Positions 23,301 to 34,508 of a DNA stretch of 64,000 nt are shown here, piece after piece (position 1 is the stretch's first letter; the number at the start of each line of letters is the position of its first letter). The position numbers and the translations under genes are program-made. The notes beneath the pieces are model-generated. The model saw only the letters and a program-made list of their open reading frames with translations, ran no database searches and was not told where the DNA came from. Origin of the DNA: Euonymus europaeus (taxonomy: Eukaryota; Streptophyta; Magnoliopsida; Celastrales; Celastraceae); the NCBI GenBank assembly GCA_963580455.1, contig OY756958.1, positions 3,112,501 through 3,176,500 on the forward strand. Direction: 5' to 3'.

Positions 23301-24266
23301 GGTTTGGAAAGATACAATAGCATAATGACAGATCTAAACAAATAGAATTAAGCAAATGAAGAAGACTCATACTTGAGAAGAAAAATTGCATATCGGCAGG
23401 CAAATCTGTTAACAAAAGCAAAAGGGGCAATAGCGAGGGAGTTTCGCCTAAGCAAAAACCTAGAATCGAAAAAAGGGGGAAAAAGTTGAAAGAAAGCAAA
23501 CCCATGAATTTTCGAACATGAAGGAGCTTTTGGCCATGGCGAGTCCCTGCGAAATTCAAACACAGAAACATTAGAACCCAACCAAAAACATATCCATCAC
23601 CCGGTAAAATCATAAAAATCACAAAGGAGGCAAAGTAGAAAGCAGCGCAAAAAAACTCCTATCATAAAGAAACCCATATGAAACCAGAAACCAAAGGAGT
23701 CGGAATAGGCAAAAAATTGAAGAAAATATCATTAAACGAAAGCGAAAGCAATCTCAGAAGGAGATCAACCATGCATTGAAGTGTTAGGCATTATTTATAA
23801 AGCACATTATCTTTGACCTTGACCAAGCCTCGCGAAAGTTTTTATCATTATAAATTTGGCATCATCCAAGCCATTAATGTAATTATGTGCATAAGGACAC
23901 GGAAAAGAGTGAAATGAGTAGGATACAGTTGGTGGGTTGTTGCAAATTCACTCTCCCACAGGCCACAATTAGGACATAATCTCTCCCTCATGATTTGTGT
24001 GAATTTGTACATCTAACTATATCTCAATTATACGCACACATATGTTGATTAATCGTTACATTGGAATCCCCAACCAATATTAAAAATTTGTACTTCTATG
24101 TCATTTATATAATTAAAAAAATCACGAATAACATGATTTTGGGAGAAATTGTAACCCTTCCCAGTTCACCAGCTCCATGGCTTCGGGGTTCCTATAAATA
24201 ATAACAATCGACTTCAAGAGAGACAAACCCAAAGTACACAGAGAAAGTGACAGACACGCCACATAT

Positions 24267-24582
24267 ATGGCTGAGCAAGAGGCAGACGTAGTAATTGTAG
24301 GTGGTGGAATATGTGACCTGGTCACTGCCTTTGCTCTTCACAGGTTTTCTTGTCAACTCTTTTACCATTAAGTTTTTGAAATTCATTTTGTGTCTTTCTT
24401 TTCCTCAGCTATTTTCTTATGATGAAACCTGGGAAATTTTTGGCAGGAAAGATATTAAGAGTGTTGTGTTGGAAAGATCAGAGACATTGAGAGCAACAGG
24501 AGCTGCAATAATCGTTCATGCAAATGGATGTCGTGCGCTTGGCATTACCTCTGTGCTCAGGAAAAAACTGCTTTTCCTCTAA
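24267..24582 (+). pseudogene. FAD-dependent monooxygenase, 5' fragment
   Basis: Two exons of a plant MO1/CTF2-type flavin monooxygenase. Exon 1 (24267-24343) encodes MAEQEADVVIVGGGICDLVT then AFALH; after a ~100-bp intron, exon 2 (from 24447) encodes RKDIKSVVLERSETLRATGA and continues AIIVHANGCRALGITSVLR, then family similarity is lost and the frame stops at 24580-24582. The N-terminal Rossmann motif is normally GxGxxG; here the last glycine is aspartate (GGGICD), which should impair FAD binding. More than 80% of the usual ~400-residue protein is missing. It lies antisense to the other captured fragments in the Helitron. Preserved promoter-like sequence upstream cannot be judged. Confidence 0.82.
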
Positions 24583-24896
24583 ACTCGTGATATTAACACA
24601 ACATCCCACCACTAATCTGCAAAATTCACACACATATACATATAGGATCATGCTACTCCTTGAACTGCAGATTATGAGTATATTTACATGTCCTGGAGGG
24701 TGCAATTTATATCACTCCATGATGGCAAAAGGAGAGTAAATTCTTAAGGGTTAGAAATTTACTATGGATTCAATTATAGCTAAATCTCTAAATCATATAT
24801 ATATAATGAAGATGTTTGGATCACCAAAATCATGGACAGGGAAACAGAGTTTCGATGCGTGAAACAAATGGATCTAATCAACATTTTTAAACCCAT

Positions 24897-25350
24897 CTAA
24901 ACCCATGTTTATTGGAAATGGGAAAAAAATTTAAATTTTTTTTAAAAAAGATAGACATGGATAGAAGGGAATTATTGGTATTGTATTTCTTGCATAAAAG
25001 CGCTGTTCCAAAGAACCCTAGAACAGCAAATTGACATTGTAACAAAGCACCCTGCAAGTTCTTGCAAATGGAATGTGTAAACAACTTTAAAAATGCTCAA
25101 AGTATTCAGTAAAAGCATAGAAAAACAGAACAATCAGCAAAGAAAGTGCTATTTACTTAAAATCTGAGGCAAGAGATGAAGAGGCCTCAATTGTTGCCAA
25201 TTACACATATGCATAAGATTTTCTTGTTGTCTTTCTTGTTTCAGGGGCATGAACAATAACACTGATAAATTTTCCTCACAATCCAGACTAATATTTCGTG
25301 TAATATTCAGTAAAAGCATAGCAAAACAGAACAATTAGCAAAGATAAAAT
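24897..25350. repeat. Repeated cassette within the Helitron (copy 2)
   Basis: Direct repeat of 22694-23130, nearly base for base except for the length of the poly-T/A tract near 24925-24950 and scattered changes. It lies between the monooxygenase and ABCG fragments. Confidence 0.85.
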
Positions 25351-25587
25351 TAGCAAGTTAAGCATCATCAGAACAGAACATGAAAGTAAAAAGCTTGAAT
25401 CATGCTGACATTGTACTACATGAAAAATACCAGACTCCCATCAATTTTCCTAAACATGTAAATTAAAAAAAAAAAGGTTTCCACCAGGGAATTTTAATAA
25501 GAAATCGAAAACCTGAAATTCCTTACGCCACAACTAAGATAAAATTTTATAAGGCACGAAGCTTGCGTGTTGTGCGTTGTAACTTAC

Positions 25588-26676
25588 TATGAGGGTGTAG
25601 TTGGTAATGAGGCTGCTTTCAATTCCTTTCATAGCTGTTGCCTGAGAGAAGTAAAAACTTCAGCCAATTAGAACACAAACTCCATTCGGGACTTAAATCA
25701 AACACCTTATGTGCATCAAAAAACCTGCAGCAATTCATTTCAGATTTACCTTCATAAAAAGATCTACTTCTGCCTCTGGGAGTATTCCAGCATCCTTCTC
25801 CCTTCTTGCAAGCTCACTTAGGAGCTCTACGATACAAAAAATCATCGTTACTTACAATCAATCAGACAAAAATTCCAACTACCATCAGAGTTATAAAAGT
25901 AAGCTCATTTTTACCATATCTGGTTCCAACACCTTGACACCTTGCAGAGAAGTCAAGGGTTTCTTTTACTGTCATTTCTGCAACATGAAGATCATTTTGA
26001 CTGATGTAGGCTGATGTCTTCTGTGGTACAAATTCATTGAGCTTATGCCCATTATAAGTTACCTCCCCAGTAAACTGTCACATGCAAAGCAATTCACTAT
26101 TAATGTTGATAACTTCAGGATTTGCAAGACCAGGTCAACTAATATATATCAGGTGCTTTGGTTAAATCAGAGTTCTTTCACTAACCTTTAGGCTTGGGTC
26201 CAACCTTCCGGCCAGTGCCAACAAAAGGCTGGTTTTCCCTAATGATGGTGGACCTAGTAGAAGCGTCATCCTGTAATTAAAAAAAGCAATTTTTTACCCA
26301 AATTCAGAAATAAAAACCAAAACCCAAAAGGAAAAATGGGTTCTTTTTTTATTATTCATCGTAATCAATCATAAAACTGTTTAGTTTAAAAAAATTGATG
26401 ATGACATTGCCGACTTTTTCTTCTTATTATTTTCAGATAAACAGTGTTTGGATATGGCTGATGTACCTTGATGGTTTAATGATTCCAGAGATATCTTTGA
26501 GGATTGTGAGTTTTGTCCTTTTAGCAAATCCAATCCCAAGCATGCCAAGAGCTGATTCTGCAACATTTAAGGCAGTGTTTGGAAGAGTAGGGAGGGCCCT
26601 GGAACCAACATGGCAATTGGCTTCCACTATCAAATGCTCAAACCTTACTTCCACTGATGGAAGATTGATACCAACC
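25588..26676 (-). pseudogene. PDR-type ABCG transporter, five-exon fragment
   Basis: Five consecutive exons with intact GT-AG sites and open frame: 26467-26676 ([20 protein letters not shown]...), 26186-26270 ([20 protein letters not shown]), 25915-26074 ([20 protein letters not shown]...), 25750-25826 ([20 protein letters not shown]...) and 25588-25641 (ATAMKGIESSLITNYTLI). Together ~195 residues from the pre-NBD1 segment through Walker A to just past the Q-loop region of a full-size (~1400 aa) plasma-membrane pleiotropic drug resistance transporter. Walker A reads GPPSLGKTS rather than GPPSSGKTT. The start exon, both transmembrane domains and NBD2 are absent, so it cannot make a transporter. 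It lies inside the Helitron; correct exon order with introns implies DNA-level capture, not retrocopying. Confidence 0.88.
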
Positions 26677-27617
26677 CTGCAAGTAATTGCAAACAGATCA
26701 GATCACTACCAGGAAACTCATTATTTAGTGAATATTGTTACTAAATATTTTCCATTTCAGACAAAGCATGATGTAAGCATTCATGTTGTCTGAATTGCAT
26801 TTTCTTGTCAAAAATTACTGTCTCAGGAATGGACAAAAGACAATCAAAAGCCCCCCAATTAAAGAAGCTCAATGAATCCCACCAAAAACTATAATTATCT
26901 TTGTGAAAAATCATTAGAGAGATTAAAAAAAGACTATATTCAAATCCCAAATTGGAACTCACAAGTAGGTAATATTACAATAAGAAATAAGGTTTAGAAG
27001 AGAATAGTTCAACATGCTCAACAACTCCCATATTATAGTAAACACTCTTAAAAGTCTTCTTTTCACATTCTTTTAATTCATTGATCCTGCCAAATAAAGT
27101 GAAAGCTCAACCGTAAATCAAATAATTAAAAAAGCTGAATCAAAGCCATATTTTTATAGGTTGATATACATCATGAAGAACAAACAACATTGATATATAT
27201 ATATATAGATATATATATATGTAACAGTTTGGCCGGTTTAGAAAACCATAAAGATCATCAAACGGGGCATGATATGGAAAAAATAATGAAAAAGCATAGA
27301 CAAAAGGGTGTTTTTGGGTGTATTTGTGTATGTTAAACAGGAAACTCATTAACAAAAAGCTCAAAGCTTTACTCTAGCTAGAGAAGTAGACAAAGGAAAA
27401 CAATCATAAAGTAAATATTTTGATAGATTAATGAAGGAAAACACAATAACTTGAAAAACTACCAGAAACCCCAAAAAAAGAAACAATAATACTTGAAATA
27501 AAATGTGCATCACAGACTTAGTTGGGCCAGCTCCATGAAAACCCTAGACTTCACATAGCAAATTGGAGAATTGATGTTAAGATATACCGAGGAAAAGCAG
27601 AAGAGGGCAAACGATCA

Positions 27618-28154
27618 TCAGACGGGGAGCTTTCCGACATCATCGACGGGGGCGAGTGGGCCCTCGTCGGAGTCAGAATCATCGGGGTCGGTGGTACTGA
27701 GATTGACGCACGAAAAGCGCTCGAGAGAAGAGAAGAAAGCGGCGACCACGGTCACACTCACCCAGCTCGCCAACGAATCCAGTGGCTCACGCGATATGAT
27801 GCTGGTGTTGTTGGCGTTGCCGACGGCGGCTGCTGTAGCATCGGCGGAACATCGTAGGAGTTCAACAATCTGTGAGGGAGTGCATGACAGAGGAAGAAGA
27901 AGGGTCGGTGGTTCCGGGGAGACATAGGTAACCCAACGGAGGAGAGGAATGAAGAGGAGATAGGTCGGTAGAATCAGGAGGGAAGAAATGAAATCGACAA
28001 ATCCCGAAAGTTGAAGGTAAGAGAACATTCTAGACTCCTGACGACAACCATCGGATCTGCACAAAGCTATTTTTTGATCGAATGGACGCAACGACGTTTT
28101 GGCGTTGAACGGACTATAGAACGACGTCGTTTTGCTCCGCCTGACGCGCAACAC
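27618..28154 (-). other. GC-rich open frame near Helitron 5' end, unrecognised
   Basis: 178 codons open on the minus strand in sequence clearly more GC-rich than its surroundings, resembling a plant first exon. The C-terminal half contains SREPLDSLASWVSVTVVAAF followed by FSSLERFSCVNLSTTDPDDS and an acidic tail. I do not recognise the family. Overlapping plus-strand frames at 27522-27927 are also open, so strand is not certain. It may be a fourth captured 5' exon. Confidence 0.35.
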
Positions 28155-28428
28155 TCAAAGCAACTCGCGCGGCTACGTAAACAATCGCAACTCGCCGGAG
28201 AAGAAGAGCGCCAGTTCCAAGTTTATATATAAGTAATAGATAATAGATAGATAATAGATATGTCATGTAAATTTAGATTAATTTTGAGTTATATAAACTT
28301 GAATTATGTAGCGCTATCCATTTTAAAAAATAAAATAACTTTTTTAAAGTCTAGAGTCGGTAGGTTTTTTACAGCAAACCCATGCTCCGAAGAAAGCCAG
28401 CGAACCTTGCAAAGACGACCCATAAAGA

Positions 28429-29011
28429 ATGGCCCAGACGCCAACAAACCCACACCTGAATCCGACTGATCAATCTCTGCCACCGTTGCCGCAGCCGCCC
28501 CACAGAAGCGACGCAGACGAGGATGACGAGAACGTGAAGCAGCTCAATGAATGCTCCTCTCTCTACTTGTCATTACAGGTTCTCTCTTTAACCCGTACTG
28601 AGATTTGGGAAGGGGGGAGGAAAAAAACACTTCTTTCGATCATTTTCGATTAGCGAAAAGAATTTAAACCCTAAACCTAGGGGGAACAACATTTTTTTTG
28701 TCTTCGATTCGCAGGACTGCCTTGTCAATACAAACCGAAATTGGAAGTCTTGCCAAACGTGTATGCCCTTATGCCCCTTCAATCTCTCCCTCTTAGCTTG
28801 ATTCTCGATAGAGTGCATACATATCGAGGTTTACTCGATTTTCTCTTCTTTCGTTTTTGTTTTGAAAGCGAACAGGTAATTGGGTATTTTGGGTATATTT
28901 CAATTTGATGTTTACACAATTTATATAGATATTTTTTTTGTTGGATTGTTGGCAGATGTTCAAGCTCTGAAGGAATGCAATGAGAGGAAGAAGAGTGTGA
29001 AAAGAAAGTGA
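28429..29011 (+). CDS. Twin CX9C (CHCH-fold) mitochondrial protein, COA4-like
   Basis: Three exons: 28429-28578 (phase 0), 28715-28760 and 28956-29011, with GT-AG sites throughout; 83 residues. The N-terminal ~30 residues are Pro/Asp-rich and disordered (MAQTPTNPHLNPTDQ...). The core has Cys42-x9-Cys52 and Cys63-x9-Cys73, a textbook twin CX9C motif (ECSSLYLSLQDC and CQTYVQALKEC), then a basic tail ending KKSVKRK. Such proteins are imported to the intermembrane space by the MIA40/ERV1 relay, forming two disulfides; the plant family resembles cytochrome c oxidase assembly factors. Phase-1 splicing at 28760/28956 is the only choice that preserves CX9C spacing. The start is the first ATG of a conserved-looking leader just outside the Helitron. 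Function beyond the fold is inferred. Confidence 0.82.
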
Positions 29012-29896
29012 CGGTATGCCATTTTTGTGAAAATCACAGCTATTCTAACTGTTCTTTGATTTCTTCTTGGTGATTTAATATGTTGCCAGATTGCTTGGGT
29101 CCATGGACCTTTATGAGTTTGAATGGATAATAATGATTTGAAAGAAATCTTACAAATGGAATATGCAGGAAAACATTCATATTCTGATTTATCCTATTCC
29201 TTCATGTTTGCCTTGTGTATTGATTTCTGGTATCATTTACAAACGGTCACTTGATTATTTGCATTGAATAGAGATGGGAACACAAGCACATTGGAAAGGT
29301 TATGAACCTCGCAAAACGGCAAAATATATATATTACCTTTTCCATTCAAAAAAAAAGAGAAGAAAAATATATAATATCACAGCTCTTTTTTGGTGATCAT
29401 GGTGACCGATACGCGGTCTGTGTTTCGCAATGTGAATTTTAATTATTGTGGTGAGTTGAGATGCCTTGATGTGTTATTTTTAGGGGTTAGCTGCTGAGTT
29501 TTTAATATATGTTTGTAAAAGAAGATCATATATAGCCGGGTAGAACGCGTAAAGGAATTTCTAATGGATGGCAGAAAGAAACTATGAAAATCCGAAATCC
29601 GGAAATTATTGCTGATTATGAGAATCTGTTCTGCAGCCTAAATTCACATTTTAAGATGGTGAAAAGGTTATTTACTTTCTATACTTCGAATTTAGAGGCC
29701 CTTAGAAATCAGCTGCTGCAAATGGAGCTAGGTCTTCTTTCTTCACGTTCTCTGTTTCTCGTGTCATTTGTTCCAAATCAGTGATGACTTCTTTCTACAT
29801 TAATGGGGAATAAGGACGTTGTCGATGCAGGCTGCTAGCTAATTAGGGTTTCCAAAACAAAGAGATGACTCCTTCTTCTTGGAACCACTGTCCTAA
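29012..29896. other. 3' flank of CX9C gene, no gene seen
   Basis: Probably 3' UTR then intergenic. A 66-codon frame at 29584-29784 has no recognisable domain. The segmental duplication resumes at 29897. Confidence 0.5.
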
Positions 29897-31040
29897 CTAA
29901 AACAATGGCCTTATCATGACATGGGGAAATTGTTAGGGAAGGAAAATGTTCATAAAGAAGAAACAAAATTTGGGCAATGCTTCTATGGTGTTGTTGACTG
30001 CTTGTTTGAAATACATGAGCTGTTGTAGATAAGTATGTAACCTTAGTTATCCTATCCTTTTAAAAGTTGCTCTTTGATTCTGAATATGCACAAAATATCT
30101 GCCATGAGATGATGATATGACAATAATATCTGCCATGAGATGATGATATGACAATGATGCATAAATTCAAAGGACGCAAACCACACACAAACTTCTATAT
30201 GATAGCATTGTAGATTGTAGATGGTGATTGTGTTACGGGCATTTGGTTGTTAATCCAGTGGCTGTGAGTCGAGTGTGGCATTACCAAATAGAGATTGAGC
30301 ATGAATGTTAGAATTTTTATTGTGATTACGTATTAATAATGGTTAGGATAGTATTTTGAATATCAAAACAAATATAATTTTTTTAAAATAATTTGAACCT
30401 CAAAAGATTGAACCTTATTTTAAGACCTCATGTCGGGACTTTATAGTAGAACTTTATGTATATATAGTTAGCTAAGATGGTAAAATTCAATTGCACAGTT
30501 CAATTGAAAAAATCTGAGTATTAGATCCACCTTGAGTCTGAGGGGTAGCCCCTATTCTTAGGGCCATGATGTTACACCCTTATGCTTATGCGTATGTAGT
30601 TGTAAACCCGAATATGATCATTATGCAATACAATCAACTATACTCTCTCACATAAACTGTATTTGTTTTGATGGTTAGAATATAGATAGATGTGTGTAAT
30701 TAATTTGGGTATAAATTGTGAGGAGAGAAGAAAAAAAAATGGAAGGTATGTCCTACATGTTATTTAGGGTCACACTTTATCAAATACTTTGATAAAACAC
30801 TTGGAGATGAAATGAAGATCTCTGGGTAACATGGGCTGCAACATTATATTGTAATTTTTTATCCTGGACTTGTTAGTGGGCCTGGGCTACATCAGTTTGT
30901 ATTAATTCTTATGGAACGTTTTGGGAGAAAGAAAAGCTATTGAAGTATTGATCCGCTCACTCAAACCTATAACTTGGGTTGGCCCAACTGGTTTTGGAGC
31001 ATGGCAGTGGAATCCATGAGTCTTGTGAGTTAGCGGCGAA

Positions 31041-31742
31041 TTGTAAAGGTGAAGTTGTTTGTAGGTATATTTTATGAGATTTATTAAGATTACGGTCATT
31101 TATTTAAATTTATTTGTAACAAAATTTAGTTATTAGGTTTTTTTTATTAATTTGATTTTTATTTTCTGAATTTATGACAATATTGGAGGTTTTCAAGAAA
31201 AGTACATATTAAATAAAAGAAATTTAATTTAGAAAAATATATTAATTTCTCTCTTTTAATTAATTATTTTACTGTCTTAATCAATATATTGATCATACAC
31301 GAGCTCGTTAGAGTTTAGCGAATTCATTCTCTTTAGGTTTTAATACTAATTATCTAGGTTACAGCATGAAAATCCGACACACGAACCCGTTAGGATTTAA
31401 CGAATTCGTTCTCCTTAGAATTTAACATCTATTATTTAGGTTACATTATGAAAATTTGGTACACGAGCTCGTTAGAGTTTAGCGAATCCGTTCTCCTTAA
31501 GATTTAACACTATTGATGATAAGTCTTATTAGAGAAAATTTTATGTGTTGAGTTCGAATATGTAATTTATTTATTTTTTTAAAATTTATCATATATTTTG
31601 ATAGATAAAATATTTTAAATTTTATTTATGAAAAAAAATATACAAAAATTACAGTGAATTGGTCTGTCCATCAAATAATTTTTGTGGGTGAATTTACACT
31701 TTAATAAGTTGACAAAAGTGGATTGGCCTATGATTCTCTCAA
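31041..31742. repeat. Insertion of dispersed ~75-bp-unit repeat family
   Basis: Copy A reads straight through this point (near 1407, 'gcgaa|ctttaaaag'). The insert carries three units with 'gttagagtttagcgaattcattctc' and 'ggttacagcatgaaaatccgacac' at 31297-31510, like 21120-21400. I see no TIR or target duplication; the element class is unknown. Confidence 0.65.
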
Positions 31743-32386
31743 CTTTAAAAGAGGGTCCTCTTAAGAATTTTTTTTTAACAAAAAATTAGTTAATTTTTTA
31801 AATTTAAAATTTAAAAGACCGAAATTCGTTGGGCTATTTTTTAAAATGGGGCTTAAATGAGTCTGAGACTAAAATAATATTATTATTGTTAATTTTTTTT
31901 TAAAATGGTACTATTTCCTAAAAAATTTGGGGGCTTGAGTGGGCGGAAGAAGAAAACGAATTTGATACTCTTTAAATTAGAAAATATCAAAATTGTTATC
32001 ATTTAAGGTGTCTTATATCAAAATTGTTCAAAAATTATTTTATTTGGACTAATGGTTAAGTGTTTCATTTCTTACATAAGTTGGGGATTCGAATCCATTC
32101 ACTAATATATTTGAGAATTTAATTGTAATTAAGAATATGAAAGAGTTGGGTATGGTTTTGGTTTAGATTTTAGTTGGGATACCGTATATCCAACATCAAA
32201 AATAAAAATTGACCCGAGATTGTGACAAATTAAAAAATAAAAAGCAAAACCGTTTAGAAAGCCTATAAAAAAGATTTTCAAATTTTTATACAGATCGGAT
32301 AGATTACCCAACATATGGCGTGCAGGTCAGTTTTTTCTTTTCACCATTCCTATACATGATTGCCCATCTTGCTCTGCTATAGGGCC

Positions 32387-33067
32387 TAGGCCCGGCCCTG
32401 AACAAGGGCGGGCCTGTGTCACCGCACTCCCAATTTTTTTTATTTAAAATAATACTTTTTTATTGATTACTCTTTTTGTTGGGCTTTTGTTGAATATTAG
32501 ATACATATTTTGTTCTTTTGTTGTTTTCCTCTTGCACTCTTATTCTTGCTTTGTTTGATTGATTGGTCATTTGTTGGGAGATTTTGGGTTGATTGTGACT
32601 TGCTGTTACTGAACTAAAGTGCTATATGAGATAATGTGTCTGGCACCTGAGAGAGTGGTCAAGGCTGCAATGGGAATTGTTTCGGATTTTATTAGCTGGT
32701 TTGGAGTGTGGTTTTTTCCAGTGCTATATGAGAGAAGTGTGACTTCGAAGCTGTTATTGATGACTTTGCCTCTCAAAATGCAGTACGGTGTAAAATATTT
32801 ATGTAATTTCATGTAATTATATTTTTAACTGAATGTTGTAATGATTAGTTTAATTTTTGATGTAATAACATTCAAGACGTGATCGTCTAGCCTCCCAAAA
32901 TTGGGTTTCAACCATCAAAAATTTATAGTTATTTTATTTGCTTTAATTTTTATTATTAATTTAAAACTTATGACTGTGTCAAAAAAAATTGGGACACTAT
33001 CCCGAACCCCAAATGAGCCCCCAATAAATTTCTTGCCCTGGCCCCAAATGGGCCAGGGCCGGCCCTG
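32387..33067. mobile_element. hAT MITE with 8-bp target duplication
   Basis: 681 bp with 14-bp inverted ends (TAGGCCCGGCCCTG; the other end reads CAGGGCCGGCCCTG) flanked by ATAGGGCC on both sides (32379-32386, 33068-33075). Copy A of the segmental duplication is the empty site near 2926. An 8-bp duplication and YAGGG ends are diagnostic of hAT. A 65-codon frame inside (32619-32816) shows no transposase motif. Confidence 0.85.
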
Positions 33068-34276
33068 ATAGGGCCACCTCTGAAGCGAGAGAACACGATG
33101 GCCTCCACGTGTCTTGGTGTACATATCGTAAAACATTTCGTTAATAGTGACATAAAAACAGACATTTTATATAGTCTCTTGGAGTTTCTCTTTGTGGGCC
33201 CCGCTTTTTGTATTGGAAAAATATGGGGAAATTTGGGCAGACCGCTTTCCTCCTACCGGGTTGGCCCAAAATCAGCATCCAACACATCTGGAGAATGGCG
33301 CATGTTGGGCGTCGCCCCCATTCGTGTCAAAAACGAAGGCAGCGGATATGATGATTGTGTGGGTGGGACAGGTTTGTACAAGAAGCAAAACCAGGGCAAC
33401 GATCAGTTGAATGTAAGACACACAGCATCAGCAGCAAGTGTAAAGGCATGGTTGCTGTATCACACTCACTACAGTAGAATGATGCTTGCGTGGAGCTAGC
33501 AATGGACTATTTCATAATTTTCATTCCCAATAACAATAATAATCATTATTATTATTTTATTTAATTAGATGTCCCAATATCCCCCCAAGAGGAATGATAT
33601 CATGATGTGGCTGGCGTGTCCAATTCCTAGATAGATCTCCTCTTCTTTGCCATGTGAAGGGCTCGAGGTATCACTTACTTCCATTATTTGCTCACCCTTT
33701 TTTAGTAGCATATACGCGCATTATGCATACATGTTTTGTTTTGTTAATTTCAAGATGTATCTTAGCACCCTCTGAGGTTTTATTATATTATATCATGAAC
33801 CCATTCATATGATACACCATAGGAGTTTTTTCTTTGGGCATATGATGATATACATATTATATATTCGGATCTTTAAGCCCGTGCTCAGAAGTTTTTCATT
33901 CAATGATGAGATAAATTGTGTCAAAACTCAACACGTGGTCAGAAAAATAATGTTTCTAGTGCAAATTAAATGAAACTCAGAACTTTTCGAGTTTCAGACG
34001 ATTTGACCCAGATATATTCTCTACACTACTGTCATTCCAGTCATGTTAATGACCTTGAAAATGATACACGAAATACATCGCCCTATCCCATGAAAATAAA
34101 CTTTTTTATGCCCTATGCACTATCAATCCTAAACTAGCGAGAGTGGTGGTTGTGCCATCACACATACATTTTAGCCAAAAAAATTATCATGCGCATGGTA
34201 CAGTAGCACTCACGAGGGATGCTCAATTAGTGCTCAAAAACACAACAAATACAGTAATACAACAACAACAACCACA

Positions 34277-34492
34277 GCCCCCAGGGCATATGGCTGAGCG
34301 GTATCCACCTTGTCAAAATCCTTAACGGGGGAAGTGGAGGTTGTGAGTTCGAACCCTCGTAGAGGCATTCGACCACTTCTTAAGCGGCAGGTGGTCCCTA
34401 CCGTAAGGCTGCACATCCTGCGACTTACATCTGTCAGTGACTCCCAGGGCAGGGAACTGGCAGACGGGTTTCGATTTCTCGACCCCAAACCG
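34277..34492 (+). mobile_element. tRNA-derived SINE
   Basis: A 216-bp body between perfect 16-bp repeats AACAACAACAACCACA (34261-34276 and 34493-34508), the target-site duplication. The 5' part has a Pol III A box (TGGCTGAGCGGT, 34291-34302) and B box (GTTCGAACC, 34347-34355) at tRNA-like spacing. The rest is tRNA-unrelated and ends 'cgaccccaaaccg'. Undamaged duplications indicate a fairly recent insertion. Confidence 0.88.
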
Positions 34493-34508
34493 AACAACAA
34501 CAACCACA

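Larger units (their letters stand above)
21698..28258 (-). mobile_element. Non-autonomous gene-capturing Helitron
   Basis: About 6.55 kb read on the minus strand. The 3' end is at 21698: an imperfect GC hairpin (plus strand CCGCGCTTTGCGGCGG, 21711-21726) ten bases inside a terminal CTAG, with host T next. The 5' end begins TC after host A within 28240-28258, in a run of 'tctattatctatc'; four GA|T positions fit (28240, 28247, 28251, 28258), so the base is uncertain. There is no TIR or target duplication, as expected for A|T insertion, and no Rep/helicase ORF. Inside are exon fragments of a VTI1 v-SNARE, an FAD monooxygenase and an ABCG transporter in mixed orientation. The terminal structures are seen; common capture is inferred. 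Confidence 0.72.
29897..33813 (+). repeat. Segmental duplication, copy B
   Basis: Direct copy of 1-3695. Lacks the MITE and the solo LTR of copy A. Contains two insertions absent from A: ~31041-31742 (repeat family with ~75-bp units, also at 21120-21400) and a hAT MITE at 32387-33067. A small internal tandem duplication 'atatctgccatgagatgatgatatgacaat' lies at about 30096-30155. Confidence 0.9.

Noticed and set aside
23197..23622. 141-codon minus-strand ORF in the Helitron
   Set aside because: It spans the repeated cassette and T-rich tracts, is hydrophobic low complexity, and is not open in the sister cassette copies.
25588..26676. Functional ABCG transporter gene
   Set aside because: Only five internal exons exist between Helitron ends; start, membrane domains and the second NBD are missing within the window on either side.
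34291..34360. tRNA gene (A and B boxes present)
   Set aside because: The boxes belong to a 216-bp tRNA-derived SINE with 16-bp target duplications; the flanks do not form acceptor, anticodon and T arms of a functional tRNA.
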